Of a DNA stretch of 64,000 bases, positions 41,491 through 52,241 are shown in pieces (position 1 is the stretch's first letter; every line of letters begins with the position of its first letter). The notes under the pieces were generated by a model. It saw nothing but the letters and a program-made list of their open reading frames with translations. It searched no databases and was not told the DNA's origin. This DNA comes from Siphonodentalium dalli. Taxonomy: Eukaryota > Mollusca > Scaphopoda > Gadilida > Siphonodentaliidae. The position numbers and the translations under genes are program-made. Location of the stretch: assembly GCA_032622095.1 (NCBI GenBank), contig CP136063.1, positions 184,365,956 through 184,429,955 on the forward strand. Direction: 5' to 3'.

Positions 41491-41922
41491 GCCTGAACAT
41501 AGTGTCTGACATTTGCAGAATGAGGTCCCCAAAGGGTGAATGTAATGACGCAATCCTGCAATGCGGGCTAGCATCACCAAATTTACCCTCTGGGGACCTC
41601 ATTCTGTTTAGGCCTCAACTGCTATGGGAGACATAGCATCAGATTGAAGTTATCCAGTTAAAGTTGGTGATGTGCACCCATTGGGCACCTCAATTATGCA
41701 TTTTATATTCACAAATAAGGGGATATAGAAACTAAACAGAAGGGAAAAAGTAAGTAAAAATGTCAATTTAAGGGCCTATATACTTCCCAGAAGATGAGGC
41801 CTAAGCAGAATGAGGACACTGGCTAGTGTATTTGGTGATGTTAGCCTGCTGTGCAGAGTAGCATAACCAAATTCACCCTCTGGGGACCTCATTCTGCAAA
41901 TGCCAGACACACTAAATTCAGG
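41491..41922. mobile_element. Double-hairpin foldback element
   Basis: Outer arms GCCTGAACATAGTGTCTGAC and ACACACTAAATTCAGGT pair and continue through ATTTGCAGAATGAGGTCCCC / GGGGACCTCATTCTGCAAAT. Each end also forms its own hairpin (41516-41609 and 41799-41898) because GAATGAGG and CCTCATTC occur at both sides of each end. This is the same architectural idea as the piggyBac-like MITEs, with unrelated sequence. The frame at 41418-41636 is an artefact. Confidence 0.75.
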
Positions 41923-42234
41923 TTAGAGAACAATAATTTGTTTTTATTTTATTTTAATAACACACACTGGCATGAGTGCTAGCTAAGCATTAGTTCACAC
42001 CTGTCAGCCTGATAAACATCTCAATTGATGACTGTGTATTTCTATTAACTCTCGCTCTGTCTGTAGCTAATACAATTGACTTAATCTGCTGGTGGGAGAG
42101 ATCCTGTGAGTTAGGAGATGAGATGGGGTGGAGTGCTGTTGGTTGGGGGCAGGGTGGGGGTCTGGGTCATGTGGGGGAGGGTGATAAAAAAAAAATGTAT
42201 GTTAAATTGATGAATTTGATCAAGGAGTTCAATC

Positions 42235-43390
42235 TGAATTTTTTACAATATTTGTTTTTTGGAATTATGTCCCTGGGTCCACCCCTATTTGACCCAATGA
42301 TCCCATTTGAACAAATCTGAACCCCAGTCATTTAATGACCATCCATACCAAATATAAACTAAATCGGCATAATGGTTCTAGACCTAAAGTTGTTATAAGA
42401 ATTACCAAGGAGGAATATAGTTATGGCCCTGGTTTCGCAACTATTTGACATAGTGACCTCATTTGAACAAATCTGAATGAGAGTCGCCTAATATGAACCA
42501 ATTCGGCATTACGGTTTCAGAGGAGAAGATGTTCAAAGAATTGTTCACGGTTGGACGGACGAACGGCGGACGAGGAGTGATGACTATAGCTCCAACGGAG
42601 AGCTAAAAATCAATGATCAAAATGTTAAAATGTAATTTTTTTATTTTTAGAGTTATGTCCCTGGCTCTGCCCCTATTTGACCCAGTGAGCCCACTGTTTC
42701 TTGATAAGATGTCATTCTAAGAATTACTAAGGAGGAACAGTTATGGCCCTGGTTTCTCAACTAATCAACCTGGTGACCTCATTTGAACAAATCTGAACCC
42801 CAGTCATTCAAGAACCCTTCATACCAAATATAAGCTAAATCGGACCAATGATTCTAGACAAGAAGTCATTTTAAGAAGTACCATGGATGGAAAGAGTTAT
42901 GGCCCTGGCTTCGCAACTAATTGACCCAGTGACCTCATTTGAACAAATCTGAAAGGGAGTCACCTAGGGAACATCCACACCAAATATGAACCCATTCCAT
43001 CCAATGGAATCAGAGGAGAAGATGTTCAAAGAATTGTTGACGGGTGAATGGACGACGAACGAGGAGTGATGACTATAGCTCCATCGGAGACTTTGTCTCA
43101 GGTGAGCTAAAAATTGACCTAAAAATGTAGGAATAAAAGCTTGGACAAAATTATACGTGTTGCAGAAATTTTCTAAGTCGAAAAAGGGGGAATAACTCCA
43201 CCAAAAAAAGTCCGACAGATGTCATAATCGCAGGTGCACAGGTTCCCATGGTGGTTGATGCCTGTGCCAAGTTTCACGGAAATTGATTAAAAAAACTCCG
43301 GACAAATTTGTGTCCACGGACAGACGACGGATGGACGGATGACGAGCTCACTTCAGTATACCCCCCTAACTTTGTTGTGGGGGGTATAAC
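42235..43390. repeat. Dispersed repeat family, second cluster
   Basis: Tandem-like copies of the units described at 38.9-40.0 kb: 42260-42605, 42640-43110 and 43118-43390. Each has ATTTGAACAAATCTGAA, GTTATGGCCCTGG and a GGACGGACGAACGG-type end followed by GTGATGACTATAGCTCC. The last copy ends in CCCCCCTAACTTTGTTGTGG and its near mirror GGGGGGTATAAC. Confidence 0.7.
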
Positions 43391-44240
43391 TATTAAGAAT
43401 GCATTTTCTGATACATCAGTTGCAGAATGGAATATACCTGAGGTTAACAGTTAGCAGCAGCAAGCCATATCTGGCATTCTAGAAGCAAACTCCAATCCTT
43501 CATTCCTTCAGGCAAAGTCAGCCTAAAAATGAAATAAATGTACATGTTGATGTATTGAGTTTACTACCAAATTACTGTTTTCTTATTTTTTAACTATTAA
43601 GAATGCCTTTTCTGATACATCAGTTGCAGAATGGAATATACCTGAGGTTAAAGGTACTCAATCCGATTCGACAGTCCCCATATCATCAGATTCCAACAAC
43701 AACAACATTTTTTGAAATTCCACTTCAGTTATCAGAATCGATTAATTGCCCAAAAATATTGCTATTATAGCCTAACCAGAGTCAAGTATAGTATAAAATC
43801 ACCCAAAACCTGTTATTTATCAACGTTTTGTTCAACAGATTTTTGCCAGTTGTCAAATATCTGACACAAAAAAACGACTCGATTTTAGAGTTATCGATCT
43901 CCATCCGCTATCTGGTCAGATAATTTCTTCTCGTCGAGAGATTACTGGGCCACTTAAAAATTGAAATAATAGATTTCAAACATCAATATCTGATCACCCC
44001 TAGCTATGATGTGTGGGTTCCTCGACACGAATCAAATATTTTTTACACCCGAAGCCAAGGAAATAGTAATTTGCGAGCTTTAATTCGGATTGAGTACCTT
44101 TGACAGTTAGCAGCTGCAAGACATATCTGGCACGTTAGAAGCAAACTCCATTCCTTCATTCCTTCAGGCGAAGTCAGCCTAAAAAGGAAATAAATGTACA
44201 TGTTGATGTATTCAGTTTACTACCAAATAATTTTTTTCTT
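43387..44240. repeat. Tandem duplication of about 200 bp, second copy split by a MITE
   Basis: The first copy (43387-43590) contains CTATTAAGAATGC, GAATGGAATATACCTGAGGTT and CATTCCTTCAGGC. The second (43591-43650 plus 44101-44240) is the same sequence interrupted by the 450-bp element, so the first copy is its empty site. Confidence 0.8.
43651..44100. mobile_element. TA-flanked MITE, copy 1
   Basis: 450 bp with ends AAGGTACTCAATCCGATTCG and CGGATTGAGTACCTT. The target is TA on the left (43649-43650) and TG on the right, matching TA in the empty paralogue, so a TA duplication with one later change is likely. This is consistent with a Tc1/mariner-type MITE. Non-coding. Relatives: 44729-45119 (inverted) and about 46001-46240 (partial). 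Confidence 0.75.
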
Positions 44241-44728
44241 CTTTATATGTACAATATTCTTTACCCATTATAAACCATATATCCCTGTTTCATAACTTGA
44301 AAATAAATTTGATAACAAAATTAAACAATTTAATGAAAAGAAATGCAAACCATAAGATGAAAGAGAAAAAAAATCCAATGGATGGGGGGTGGGGAAACGA
44401 AATAGTGTTGTAAATTAATAAATGATCACTCAAGAAAATATGCAAACATTGACAATTGGAGCGATTTATTGATGATGTACATGTACCATGATATTTTAAA
44501 CTATGGATGGAAGCTACATGTAGGCCTACATCTGGGAGGGGGAGGGTGTTTAACTGCTTGCTTTCAAGGTTTGATTCAACAAAATAATTGTGATTTGCAG
44601 GAGTCTAACCTCACTATGAAAACAATAAATTTCCATGCATTGACTGGTCCCATAAACACCTTGCTCATAATTTTGGCTATAATTTCTGGCAATTTGCCAT
44701 GGGATTGCTGGCTCTCATAATAACATTA

Positions 44729-45119
44729 AAAGATGCATAATCAGAACAAACGTTCGCAAATTAATATTTCTTAGGCTTCAGGGTAAAAAATATTTTATCC
44801 GAGTCCAGGAACCAACCCAGAGTCAGAGTGATCAGATATCAATTTTGGAAATATATTATATTTCACCATCAGTACTTTTTAGTGGCCGGTAAAAAGTCGA
44901 TGAGAAGACGGCCCCGAACCAAACTGCGGATGAAGATGGATAACTCTAACAGCCAAGTGACTTTTGTGTGTCAGATAGTTGACAAACTGGCCAAATTTTG
45001 TTGAACAAAATGGTCAGCATTATTTTTGGGCATTAAATTAATTCTGATAACTGAAATGGCATTTCAAAAAATGTTGTTGCTGTTGAATATGGGGACCATC
45101 GAATTGGATTGAGTACCTT
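44729..45119. mobile_element. TA-flanked MITE, copy 2 (inverted)
   Basis: The right end GAATTGGATTGAGTACCTT and inner GTTGTTGCTG and CATTTTGTTCAACA-like words match copy 1 in reverse orientation. The left end (AAAGATGCATAATCAGAAC) is diverged. TA lies at both edges (44727-44728, 45120-45121). Confidence 0.65.
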
Positions 45120-45664
45120 TAATAAAGCTGAAGGTGTCATTAATTGTCACTACATTTTGGTGCGATGGGTACCCAGCTTACAAGTGTTTTGGGTACCCAC
45201 CTTTCCTTCTCTGTGTATTCAGCACACATTTGATAACAAAATCTTTCAACTGACCACATGGTGCATGATCTATTATTCCTGCCTCGTTATCATAAATGCG
45301 TGTTTATTGGCAACATAATTCAAAGAAATGGGATAAATTCTATAACTCACAAAAGGCCAGTATGGGTGCACAAAATACATTTTTGTAAAATTGGGTAACC
45401 AACACCAAAATCTAACACGACCACAAAATATATACCTGTGTTTAAGGCAATGATAGGCAAAAAACAGAGGAGAGGCGGTGATACTTTTATTAAATTATTT
45501 CTTTAGTTTGTTTTCGCTGGGGGGGGGGGGGGGGGGGACTACCAGATGCTAAACAACTTGATCAAGTGTGAATCGAAGGTATTTAATACTGATGTCATGA
45601 CTAAAAAAAATTAAATTTGTTATATACCTTGATCGATAAGAATACATGCTATCATAATGAATAA

Positions 45665-45885
45665 CCCTTTCATGACGGGAGCTGCGCTGGAACGGTATGA
45701 AAAACCCTGTGCCAGTGCAGTTTCATGGGGAGCCTCGCATATATCATATAATTTATTGGCTCAAGTTAAATAGTGTTAGGCTAATGTATTCTCTTATATA
45801 TGTGAAACACACTATGTACATGTATAAAAGAATGCACTCGCACAGGGTTTTCACAAAATTTCAAGAAACTCCAGTCACGAAAGGG
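45665..45885. mobile_element. piggyBac-like MITE, copy 2
   Basis: Starts CCCTTTCATGACGGGAGC after ATAA (45661-45664, probably a mutated TTAA) and ends CTCCAGTCACGAAAGGG before TTAA (45886-45889). Inside are decayed forms of the copy 1 hairpin (AATGTATTCTCTTATATATG, GAATGCACTCGCACAGGG). The left hairpin is partly deleted. Confidence 0.75.
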
Positions 45886-46000
45886 TTAAGTGGGAAGTAA
45901 AGAACTAGAAACCATGATTGTGTTTAATGTATTTGACGTTAGACTGGTATGACTGCTAATGGCTCTTTCCATATCTGTTTTGAACTTTTCTGTGCATTTT

Positions 46001-46240
46001 AAAGATGCATAATCTGATTAAGCGCCCCCTCGTTTACTATTTATTTGAATTTGGGGTAAAAACTATTTGATTCGAGTCAAGGAACCCACCTATCATAGCT
46101 CAGAGTTATTAGATATTAATTTTTGAAAACTATTAATTTTTACCATCGAGACTTATCAGTGGCCCAGTAAACAGTCGATGAGCGACAGAATTGGACCAAA
46201 TGGCAGATGAAGATGGATAACTCTAAAATCAAGAGGCTCT
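46001..46240. mobile_element. TA-flanked MITE, partial copy 3
   Basis: AAAGATGCATAATCTGATTA and GAGTCAAGGAACCCACC correspond to the left end of copy 2 (44729-). The other end is missing. Confidence 0.6.
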
Positions 46241-46309
46241 GTGTTGATAATAAGGCCAAATTTAGGTTTCACTAGGGAAAAGAAAATCGGGGAAAGCTAA
46301 GTTTTTCAT

Positions 46310-46700
46310 GCAGCCAGGGCCTGTCCGGGCTTGCCCGGGCTTGTGCCATGTTCTTCTGGCGCATATCGTCATTTAAGGGGTTAATGAAGCCGGCCGCGAG
46401 CGAGATAGCTAGTCAATATTTGCAATATATACCTTTAGTAAGTGCCTCGCTACCATTAGTCATCAATATATAATATGGTCGGGTCTATGCGTCCGTCTGG
46501 GCTCTCCCGGGTTCTTTTAGTCAATATCGGCATTTAAATGGTTAATAAACCCACCGGTGGACGACACAGCAAGTCAATTTTCAAAATATATGCTTATTCT
46601 GTATCCTACTACCATATGGCATCATATTAGACTGTCTGCGGGCCCATGAGACCACCAAGACCTGCCCGGGCGTGCCCGGGCTTGCCCGGGCACTAATTAG
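46310..46700. repeat. Two diverged tandem units of about 190 bp with CCCGGGCTTG ends
   Basis: Units 46318-46500 and 46500-46690 share CCGGGCTTGCCCGGGC-type words, CATTTAAnnGGTTAATnAA, AGTCAATnTTnnAAnATATA and CTACCATnnnnnATCA. Purpose unknown; probably part of an unnamed element. Confidence 0.5.
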
Positions 46701-47039
46701 TCACACCGGTTGTGGTGTACTCACTGAGCGATTATTTAAAGGATACCGATTACCACTAATCAAATTGAACACAGATCACCCATGCACTATAGCGATAACA
46801 TATCAATGAGTGTCTCCGATTATTAAATTTTTTTTCATTGGTCAATCAAGTCACATGTGGAGAACCTATTATTTTATTGGTCACCATGCATGTGAACGCG
46901 GCATTACAAGAAGTCGCCTTTTCACTGTTAGAATAAGAGTGGATGTCTATGGTAATTGACACCTTTTGTGTGCCCCACAGAAGCTTGTGATTACAATAAT
47001 TGTGTTCTCTAGTATAGGGCCCAGGGGCGATCGGGAAAG

Positions 47040-47364
47040 TCGCTAGCTGACGACACAAAGATAATAGGAAATCCACTGGAAACGAACGTTCAAGAAAATA
47101 TAAATTCAATAAGCAAATGGTCCCTAGATTGGCAGCTCCGTTTTAACTCCACGAAAATTCACGTACTCCATTTCGGTCATAACAACCCTCAAACAACATA
47201 TCATATGGCCGACACTACGGAACATCCGGCTATCATTCCATCAATAGAAGAGAGGGATCTTGGAATACGTATAGACAAGAAATTAAATTTCCATGTACAT
47301 GTGGAGTCGGTTGTATCGAAAGCAAATTTTATCATAGGTGTAATTAACAGAAGTTTCACTGATA
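47040..47364 (+). pseudogene. CR1/L2-like LINE reverse transcriptase, left part (split by 10.9-kb transposon)
   Basis: From LADDTKIIG at 47043 (the catalytic ADD motif) through WSLDWQLRFNSTK and LGIRIDKKLNFHVH to GVINRSFTDI. These are RT palm and thumb blocks of CR1/L2-like LINEs. Upstream sequence lacks RT, so the copy is 5'-truncated near 47040. The frame is cut after GATA at 47364 by a transposon and continues at 58272. The frame ending at 47438 reads into the transposon and is not real beyond 47364. Confidence 0.8.
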
Positions 47365-47484
47365 TAGACAGGTGCATGCCAAAGAAAATTCAACTTTTTT
47401 TTGGGTCAAACTTTTCTCAGTTGGTTTTGATAAAATAACATATTCTGAAGAAAATAAAGATGGGGGGCCACCTTGAAAAGGTCA

Positions 47485-47960
47485 CGTGATTCAAAATGGC
47501 CGCCAAAATCCAAGATGGCCGCCTTTTTGTTCCAAAATCCACTATATTCAGCTATTTAGTCATCACAAAAGCGCAATCTGAATGAAAATTTGACAAATAT
47601 AGACATATTGAGTATTTACATTGGTTTGGAATACATATCGCATATGTAGCTCTGTAATTATATTCAAAATGGCCGTCAAAATACAAGATGGCCACCTTTT
47701 TGTTTCAAAATCCACCATATCTAGCTATTTATTTATCACAAAAGCTCAAACTGATATGAAATTTGATCAAATGTGCACACATTATGTATTTACGTGGGTT
47801 TGGAATAAATATTGCATATTTAGCTCTGTTATTTTATTCAAAATGGCCGTCAAAATCCATGATTTTGCAGCCATTTTGTTACAAAATCCACTATATCCAG
47901 CTATTTATTCGTCACAAAAGCTCAAACTGAAATGAAATGTGACCAAATGCCCACATATTG
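47485..47960. repeat. Three subterminal direct repeats of about 180 bp inside the Academ-like element
   Basis: Each unit has CAAAATGGCCG(C/T)CAAAAT, AAAATCCACTATAT with CAGCTATTTA, and CACAAAAGC(G/T)CAA followed by TTTGA(C/T)AAAT. Starts are near 47490, 47666 and 47840. Subterminal repeat arrays often bind the transposase; that role here is inference. Confidence 0.75.
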
Positions 47961-48133
47961 AGTATTTACGTGGATTTTACAGTACTAATTGCTAATGTAC
48001 ATTTATTACCGCCTATTAAGGCTAATATAAAACTATTGCTTGATTTACATCCCCTCCCGTCTCTATTTTTTAGTCCCCTCCTCAATGTTTTTTATTTGAA
48101 TATCTGTTATGCAAATTTTTTCTCATGCCTTAA

Positions 48134-48377
48134 CTCTTTCATGATGGGAGCTGGTGCAGCATTAAAGACCCTGTGCCAGTGCATTCTCTTAGATATGCGA
48201 GTCTCACAAAGAGAGCCTCGCATATATAAGAGAATGCACTGACTTACAAGATCAAGGTAAATATTGTTAGGCCAATGCATTCTCTTATATATGCGAGGCG
48301 CCCTCTGGGCGACTCGCATATACAAGATAATGCACTGGCACAGGGTTTTCGAAAAAATCAGGAAGCTCATGGAATGG
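48134..48377. mobile_element. piggyBac-like double-hairpin MITE, copy 3 (nested in the Academ-like element)
   Basis: TTAA at 48130-48133 and 48378-48381. The ends are decayed (CTCTTTCATGATGGGAGC and GGAAGCTCATGGAATGG). It holds two hairpins (48176-48243 and 48274-48341) with AATGCATTCTCTTATATATG arms, as in copy 1 at 11157. The overlapping open frames on both strands are palindrome artefacts. Confidence 0.8.
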
Positions 48378-48708
48378 TTAATCATCAAATTACATTTCAA
48401 TGATCCATTAATCAGTCTATTTTGGTCAAATAGGGACAATCTAAATCACCTTGTAATATATAAGATAGGATACTGCTTCAATATCTAGAACTCTCCATGT
48501 ACATTTATGTTAGGAAGAATAAAATATAAAAAATAAAATATGCCCTCCCGCCCCAGTTTTCTGAAAAAGTGGATGTAAATCTAGCAATTTATTTTATTGG
48601 CCTAATAGAATAAAAATCTGTCAGATATATAGAACGCACATATTGTGGTTTTGTGTTGTCAAGTCTAATATGGCGTCGTTATTGGCACAAATAACATCAG
48701 TGAGATAA

Positions 48709-50619
48709 CTAAAATTCATCACTCCAATCTGACATCGATGACTCGTCAGAATGAATACTTTCGTGGTCCGATTCGTCACTGCTGTCATCTGACTTAATGT
48801 TATCGAGTACAGCCACTGCTTGCTGAATAGAACCCGACGAAGCCTTCCTCTTCTTCTTGATGGGAGAGGGTCCAAGGCAATCCATTGCGTCATCACCAAT
48901 CCCAATATCAGGGTATGTCAGTTTGGATGGATGGTCCATGCAATTAGAAAGTTCTGGTGGTAATCGTGGACAGAGATACCAAACGGGAACCACCACACCA
49001 TCCCCCTTTATCCATCCTCTGTTCTCAATTGGTGGGTATTGGATGTTCTGTGACATACACTGTCGCCAGATAAAACATTGCAAATCACTTCTTTTGATAT
49101 GTTGTTCGGCACTGTGTTCATCTGGGCATAAACTGGAACTAGATTTCATTTTTTGTTTGTCGTACATCCTAATTCTAGTGCCAACATAGTGTTCGTCTGA
49201 TTTTCCACTATACATTATTATCTGCATAAATAACTTAGCATCATTGATGTTGGTATACGATGTCAGAGATGAGCCGTAAGTTTTTAGCAGGTGAGCTGAG
49301 TTCCTTGATATCATTTTCTTAAAAGGTTTTACTTTACCAACCTTGTATGGGTAGGATGTGGTGTCGCAACCAGTGATGCTGTGATATGCCGGGAGTACTT
49401 CACAAATTTCCTTTCCATAATGATCACACACCTTCGAAATGTTGACATATCGTATGTGGTCAATTTTCATGTACCACAAATGCGTTGGTTTCATTAGAGA
49501 ATATGCATGGACAAGGAGAATGAATACATCGGTATCTGCTGCTCTCACGATAACATGCCCGCCAGCTTGTGACGATGATAAAATAAGTCTTGTGTCAGTC
49601 TCTGTGTGATTGCAGTTATTTAGCTTCTGAATATGGTCATTGGAGACTAACCACCATTCCCCCTCCTTGGTCACAATAAGTGGTATTGAAAGTTCCCGAC
49701 GAACATCATCTCCCATGAAGAAGTTAGAAAAGAAAGATATTAATTCTGTTTTATTTTCGCTGTTGTGCAGGAATTTGTGCAGGAATTCAATCCAGTCTCT
49801 TCCCTTTGGCATGTGTTGATTCTCATTGTCAATATGCGTTCGGCGTCTTGATTGTCCTCGCCTTGATTGTGTGAGCTGTTTAGTTGTTACTGATGAATAT
49901 GAATCAAATATGATGGACATCGACTCTGCTTTAGAATTTCTAGGAGGGGAACACGACTGCAAGATCGCCCACCCAAAGTATTTCCAAGTATCACAAGGTT
50001 GAACTGCATTCACAACCGCCATCCCATCGACTATCCATTGAGCTTCCTCCAATGGACTAGAAACCCATGCTTCAGCCTCGTCTATCATGTGGTTCCGAAG
50101 TGAAGCTTTAGAGCCTTGCCTCAAGTCGCGTTCCGGTGTAGCTAGTGCCAGCGGAATTGTTGTCAATGGATAACTGTGAGATTCAATGGGAGACAGTGCT
50201 CTGCCGACAAGGGTTCCAAAAGCCTGTCGATCTTCGTTGAGTACATTAACAATCTTTATGTCTTTCTTCTTTCTCTCCATACCTGTTTTAATCTTCGGTT
50301 TCGATATCTTATCGAATATACTAGGTTTTTCCTTTTCTTCACTCATCAGTCTGTCCTTAAAGAAAGCTTGAATAATAACTTCCCCCGTCGAATTTGCACC
50401 CAGTAACCCCTTTATAACAGCTGGTTCAACCTCTGCTCCTGTGACTAGATGTCGTGCTGGGCCTTCCTGGAATGGATCAAAATAGGAGTGCAGCTGCCCA
50501 ACAAGATTCGTCACCATCTTCTCGTGTGTGGTCTTAGCTTTGGATGTTGTCTCTTTGTGTACCGGTGTTGATGTTAGTACGTGGAGTTTGTCCTTTATTG
50601 TCGACCTGATCTTCGCCAT
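48709..50619 (-). CDS. Academ-like transposon protein, C-terminal part with XPG-like nuclease domain
   Basis: 636 residues. The first third (PFQEGPARHLVTGAEV, then KPKIKTG) is a linker typical of this transposon protein family. From about residue 195 an XPG/FEN (PIN-fold) nuclease is visible: IVDGMAVVNAV with an acidic residue, IIFDSYSS, HTETDTRLIL (near 345), RAADTDVFILLVH (near 370) and HSITGCDTTS (near 428). The spaced aspartates match XPG metal-binding sites, and GCDTTS resembles the XPG helix-hairpin region. The C-terminus has a SAEQHIKRSDLQCFIWRQC block, a basic KKKRK signal and an acidic Ser/Asp tail. It overlaps the upstream frame (50595-52241) by 25 bases in another register, so the full protein needs a frameshift, an unseen intron or a repair of damage. 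The plus-strand frames in this stretch are shadows. Confidence 0.8.
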   Translation of the reverse strand: MAKIRSTIKDKLHVLTSTPVHKETTSKAKTTHEKMVTNLVGQLHSYFDPFQEGPARHLVTGAEVEPAVIKGLLGANSTGEVIIQAFFKDRLMSEEKEKPSIFDKISKPKIKTGMERKKKDIKIVNVLNEDRQAFGTLVGRALSPIESHSYPLTTIPLALATPERDLRQGSKASLRNHMIDEAEAWVSSPLEEAQWIVDGMAVVNAVQPCDTWKYFGWAILQSCSPPRNSKAESMSIIFDSYSSVTTKQLTQSRRGQSRRRTHIDNENQHMPKGRDWIEFLHKFLHNSENKTELISFFSNFFMGDDVRRELSIPLIVTKEGEWWLVSNDHIQKLNNCNHTETDTRLILSSSQAGGHVIVRAADTDVFILLVHAYSLMKPTHLWYMKIDHIRYVNISKVCDHYGKEICEVLPAYHSITGCDTTSYPYKVGKVKPFKKMISRNSAHLLKTYGSSLTSYTNINDAKLFMQIIMYSGKSDEHYVGTRIRMYDKQKMKSSSSLCPDEHSAEQHIKRSDLQCFIWRQCMSQNIQYPPIENRGWIKGDGVVVPVWYLCPRLPPELSNCMDHPSKLTYPDIGIGDDAMDCLGPSPIKKKRKASSGSIQQAVAVLDNIKSDDSSDESDHESIHSDESSMSDWSDEF

Positions 50620-52241
50620 AATATGAGTTGTTTTGACATATGTGTTGACTGTTGACGTGTATCTGTACTAAATCCACCCTGCATCGGCCCTCCTCTCACC
50701 TTCACTTCTCTATTGATAGTTGTTTCTGTTATCAGGTCGCCATGGATGGTCGAAAAAGGTTCACCCGATCTTGAACTTCCAAATCCGTGTTCAGGCAGAT
50801 CTACCCACGCTGGGTCATTTGATATCTTCATCTGTTCCATGCGGACATGTTGGAAGGTTAAATATCTGGAATAATGTGTATGACCAAAGGCATAACACAT
50901 TGGTAGGATACATCTTTCAGCCGCCATGTGCCTTTCAATACAATTTTCTCTAACAACACTTATCATTGAGAGCATTGTGGAAACGTCACGAAGATAACCA
51001 ACTACCATCTGCGATTCTGTTCCTGTTGCTTTTGTCACAAGTTCACAAATAGTTTGAAATTCTGGAGAATTCAATACTGGAGATATTGTTTCAGGAGCTG
51101 GTCGGTGTCTGAGATTAGCTAACAATACTCCAAGATTCTCACTGATTGGTGTCCCATTATGCTGTAGCCGTGACCTGACTAGGGATTCGAACGTCTGCTT
51201 GTGTAAACGTATCCCTCGGAAGTAGTGTCGTCCTTCAATGGCTTTGTCTACAGTTCCTTCGGCGATTACACCTGCATCCACCCACCACTCTCGAAATCCC
51301 AAGCAGCCGTACTTTTTGAATAAAATCTTCAGGTACATCATTAGCGTATGGAATCCACCCATAAGTGGGATAATCTTGTCATAACGCCCATTTTCCAGCC
51401 ATGATATGATGAGCAGCTTGCTGTTTATAGCTTCATCCGCATGCACGAATACATGTTTAAGATCTATCTCCTCTATTATCTGTAGTATTCTTTCCAAGTA
51501 AAATTTGACGACATTATCACCAGGAGGGAGTGGTACGACTGGTAGGTATTCGAGTTTGCATCTCTGAGTAGTCGAGTTAGTTACTTGCTTCATAAATGCT
51601 GTCCATGATCCGACAGGTTCTAGATCCTCTGTGTTGAGATACTTGGACGCGCACCTATCTCCTTCTGATGCTACAAGAACAAACGCAATATCTCGGTTAA
51701 ATGAGACATCTAACAGCTTTGAGTCTTTGAAACTGTCTGAGAACTTTGGAAAGGGAGGAGGTGACAGTCTCTTCCGTGGAATTTTGTAAGACGTTTGTAA
51801 TTCTGGCCCCAGTCTCTTAGGCGTCCACGTTTTGGTTGTTGCGTTGATATTGGTCGGTGTTATCGGCTGGAAAATTGTTCCCGTTGTGTGATGCGTTGTG
51901 TGCGTCCCGGTCAATGTCTGCTGACGGCCATCAGAATTATCAAAAGTAACATGTGCGCTCTCACCCTTTATGAAACCTGGAGGTACCAGTGACGTACTGC
52001 CATCCACACTCCTCCCCCAAGTATTGTTCAGAAATCGCACATCGGTGTACGAAATACCCATACCACTGTGGTGTAAAAGCATCGTAGATTCTTTACTCCC
52101 AGATATTCTGTCTAAAGTCAAGCTCAATGCTGTGTTCAAAGGTGGCCTGTCGTTATTTATCATCATCTCCCAACTGTTAGCAATTGGTGATATCCTTTCT
52201 GCTTGTGAACATTCTTCTTTCTTTGAGGATTCACGGACCAC
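50595..52241 (-). CDS. Academ-like transposon protein, central (putative transposase core) part
   Basis: About 548 residues from an in-frame GTG; the real protein joins the upstream frame, so this start is only an open-frame limit. Blocks seen: TLDRISGSKESTMLLHHSGM then GISYTDVRFLNNTW, a DNSDGRQQTLTGTHTTHHTT segment, KHVFVHADEAINSK (candidate catalytic Asp), LMGGFHTLMMYLK, and an ERHMAAERCILPMCYAFGHT region. This order is that of large uncharacterised transposon proteins in which an XPG-like domain follows. I believe this is the Academ transposase, but I cannot assign the DDE triad with certainty. It ends at 50595 in RRSGRQ while homology continues in the frame of the 48709-50619 piece. Confidence 0.75.
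   Translation of the reverse strand: MVRESSKKEECSQAERISPIANSWEMMINNDRPPLNTALSLTLDRISGSKESTMLLHHSGMGISYTDVRFLNNTWGRSVDGSTSLVPPGFIKGESAHVTFDNSDGRQQTLTGTHTTHHTTGTIFQPITPTNINATTKTWTPKRLGPELQTSYKIPRKRLSPPPFPKFSDSFKDSKLLDVSFNRDIAFVLVASEGDRCASKYLNTEDLEPVGSWTAFMKQVTNSTTQRCKLEYLPVVPLPPGDNVVKFYLERILQIIEEIDLKHVFVHADEAINSKLLIISWLENGRYDKIIPLMGGFHTLMMYLKILFKKYGCLGFREWWVDAGVIAEGTVDKAIEGRHYFRGIRLHKQTFESLVRSRLQHNGTPISENLGVLLANLRHRPAPETISPVLNSPEFQTICELVTKATGTESQMVVGYLRDVSTMLSMISVVRENCIERHMAAERCILPMCYAFGHTHYSRYLTFQHVRMEQMKISNDPAWVDLPEHGFGSSRSGEPFSTIHGDLITETTINREVKVRGGPMQGGFSTDTRQQSTHMSKQLILWRRSGRQ

Noticed and set aside
48107-48488. 110- and 74-codon frames with repeated LLYMRG-type phrases
   Set aside because: They read the mirrored hairpins of a piggyBac-like MITE in both directions.
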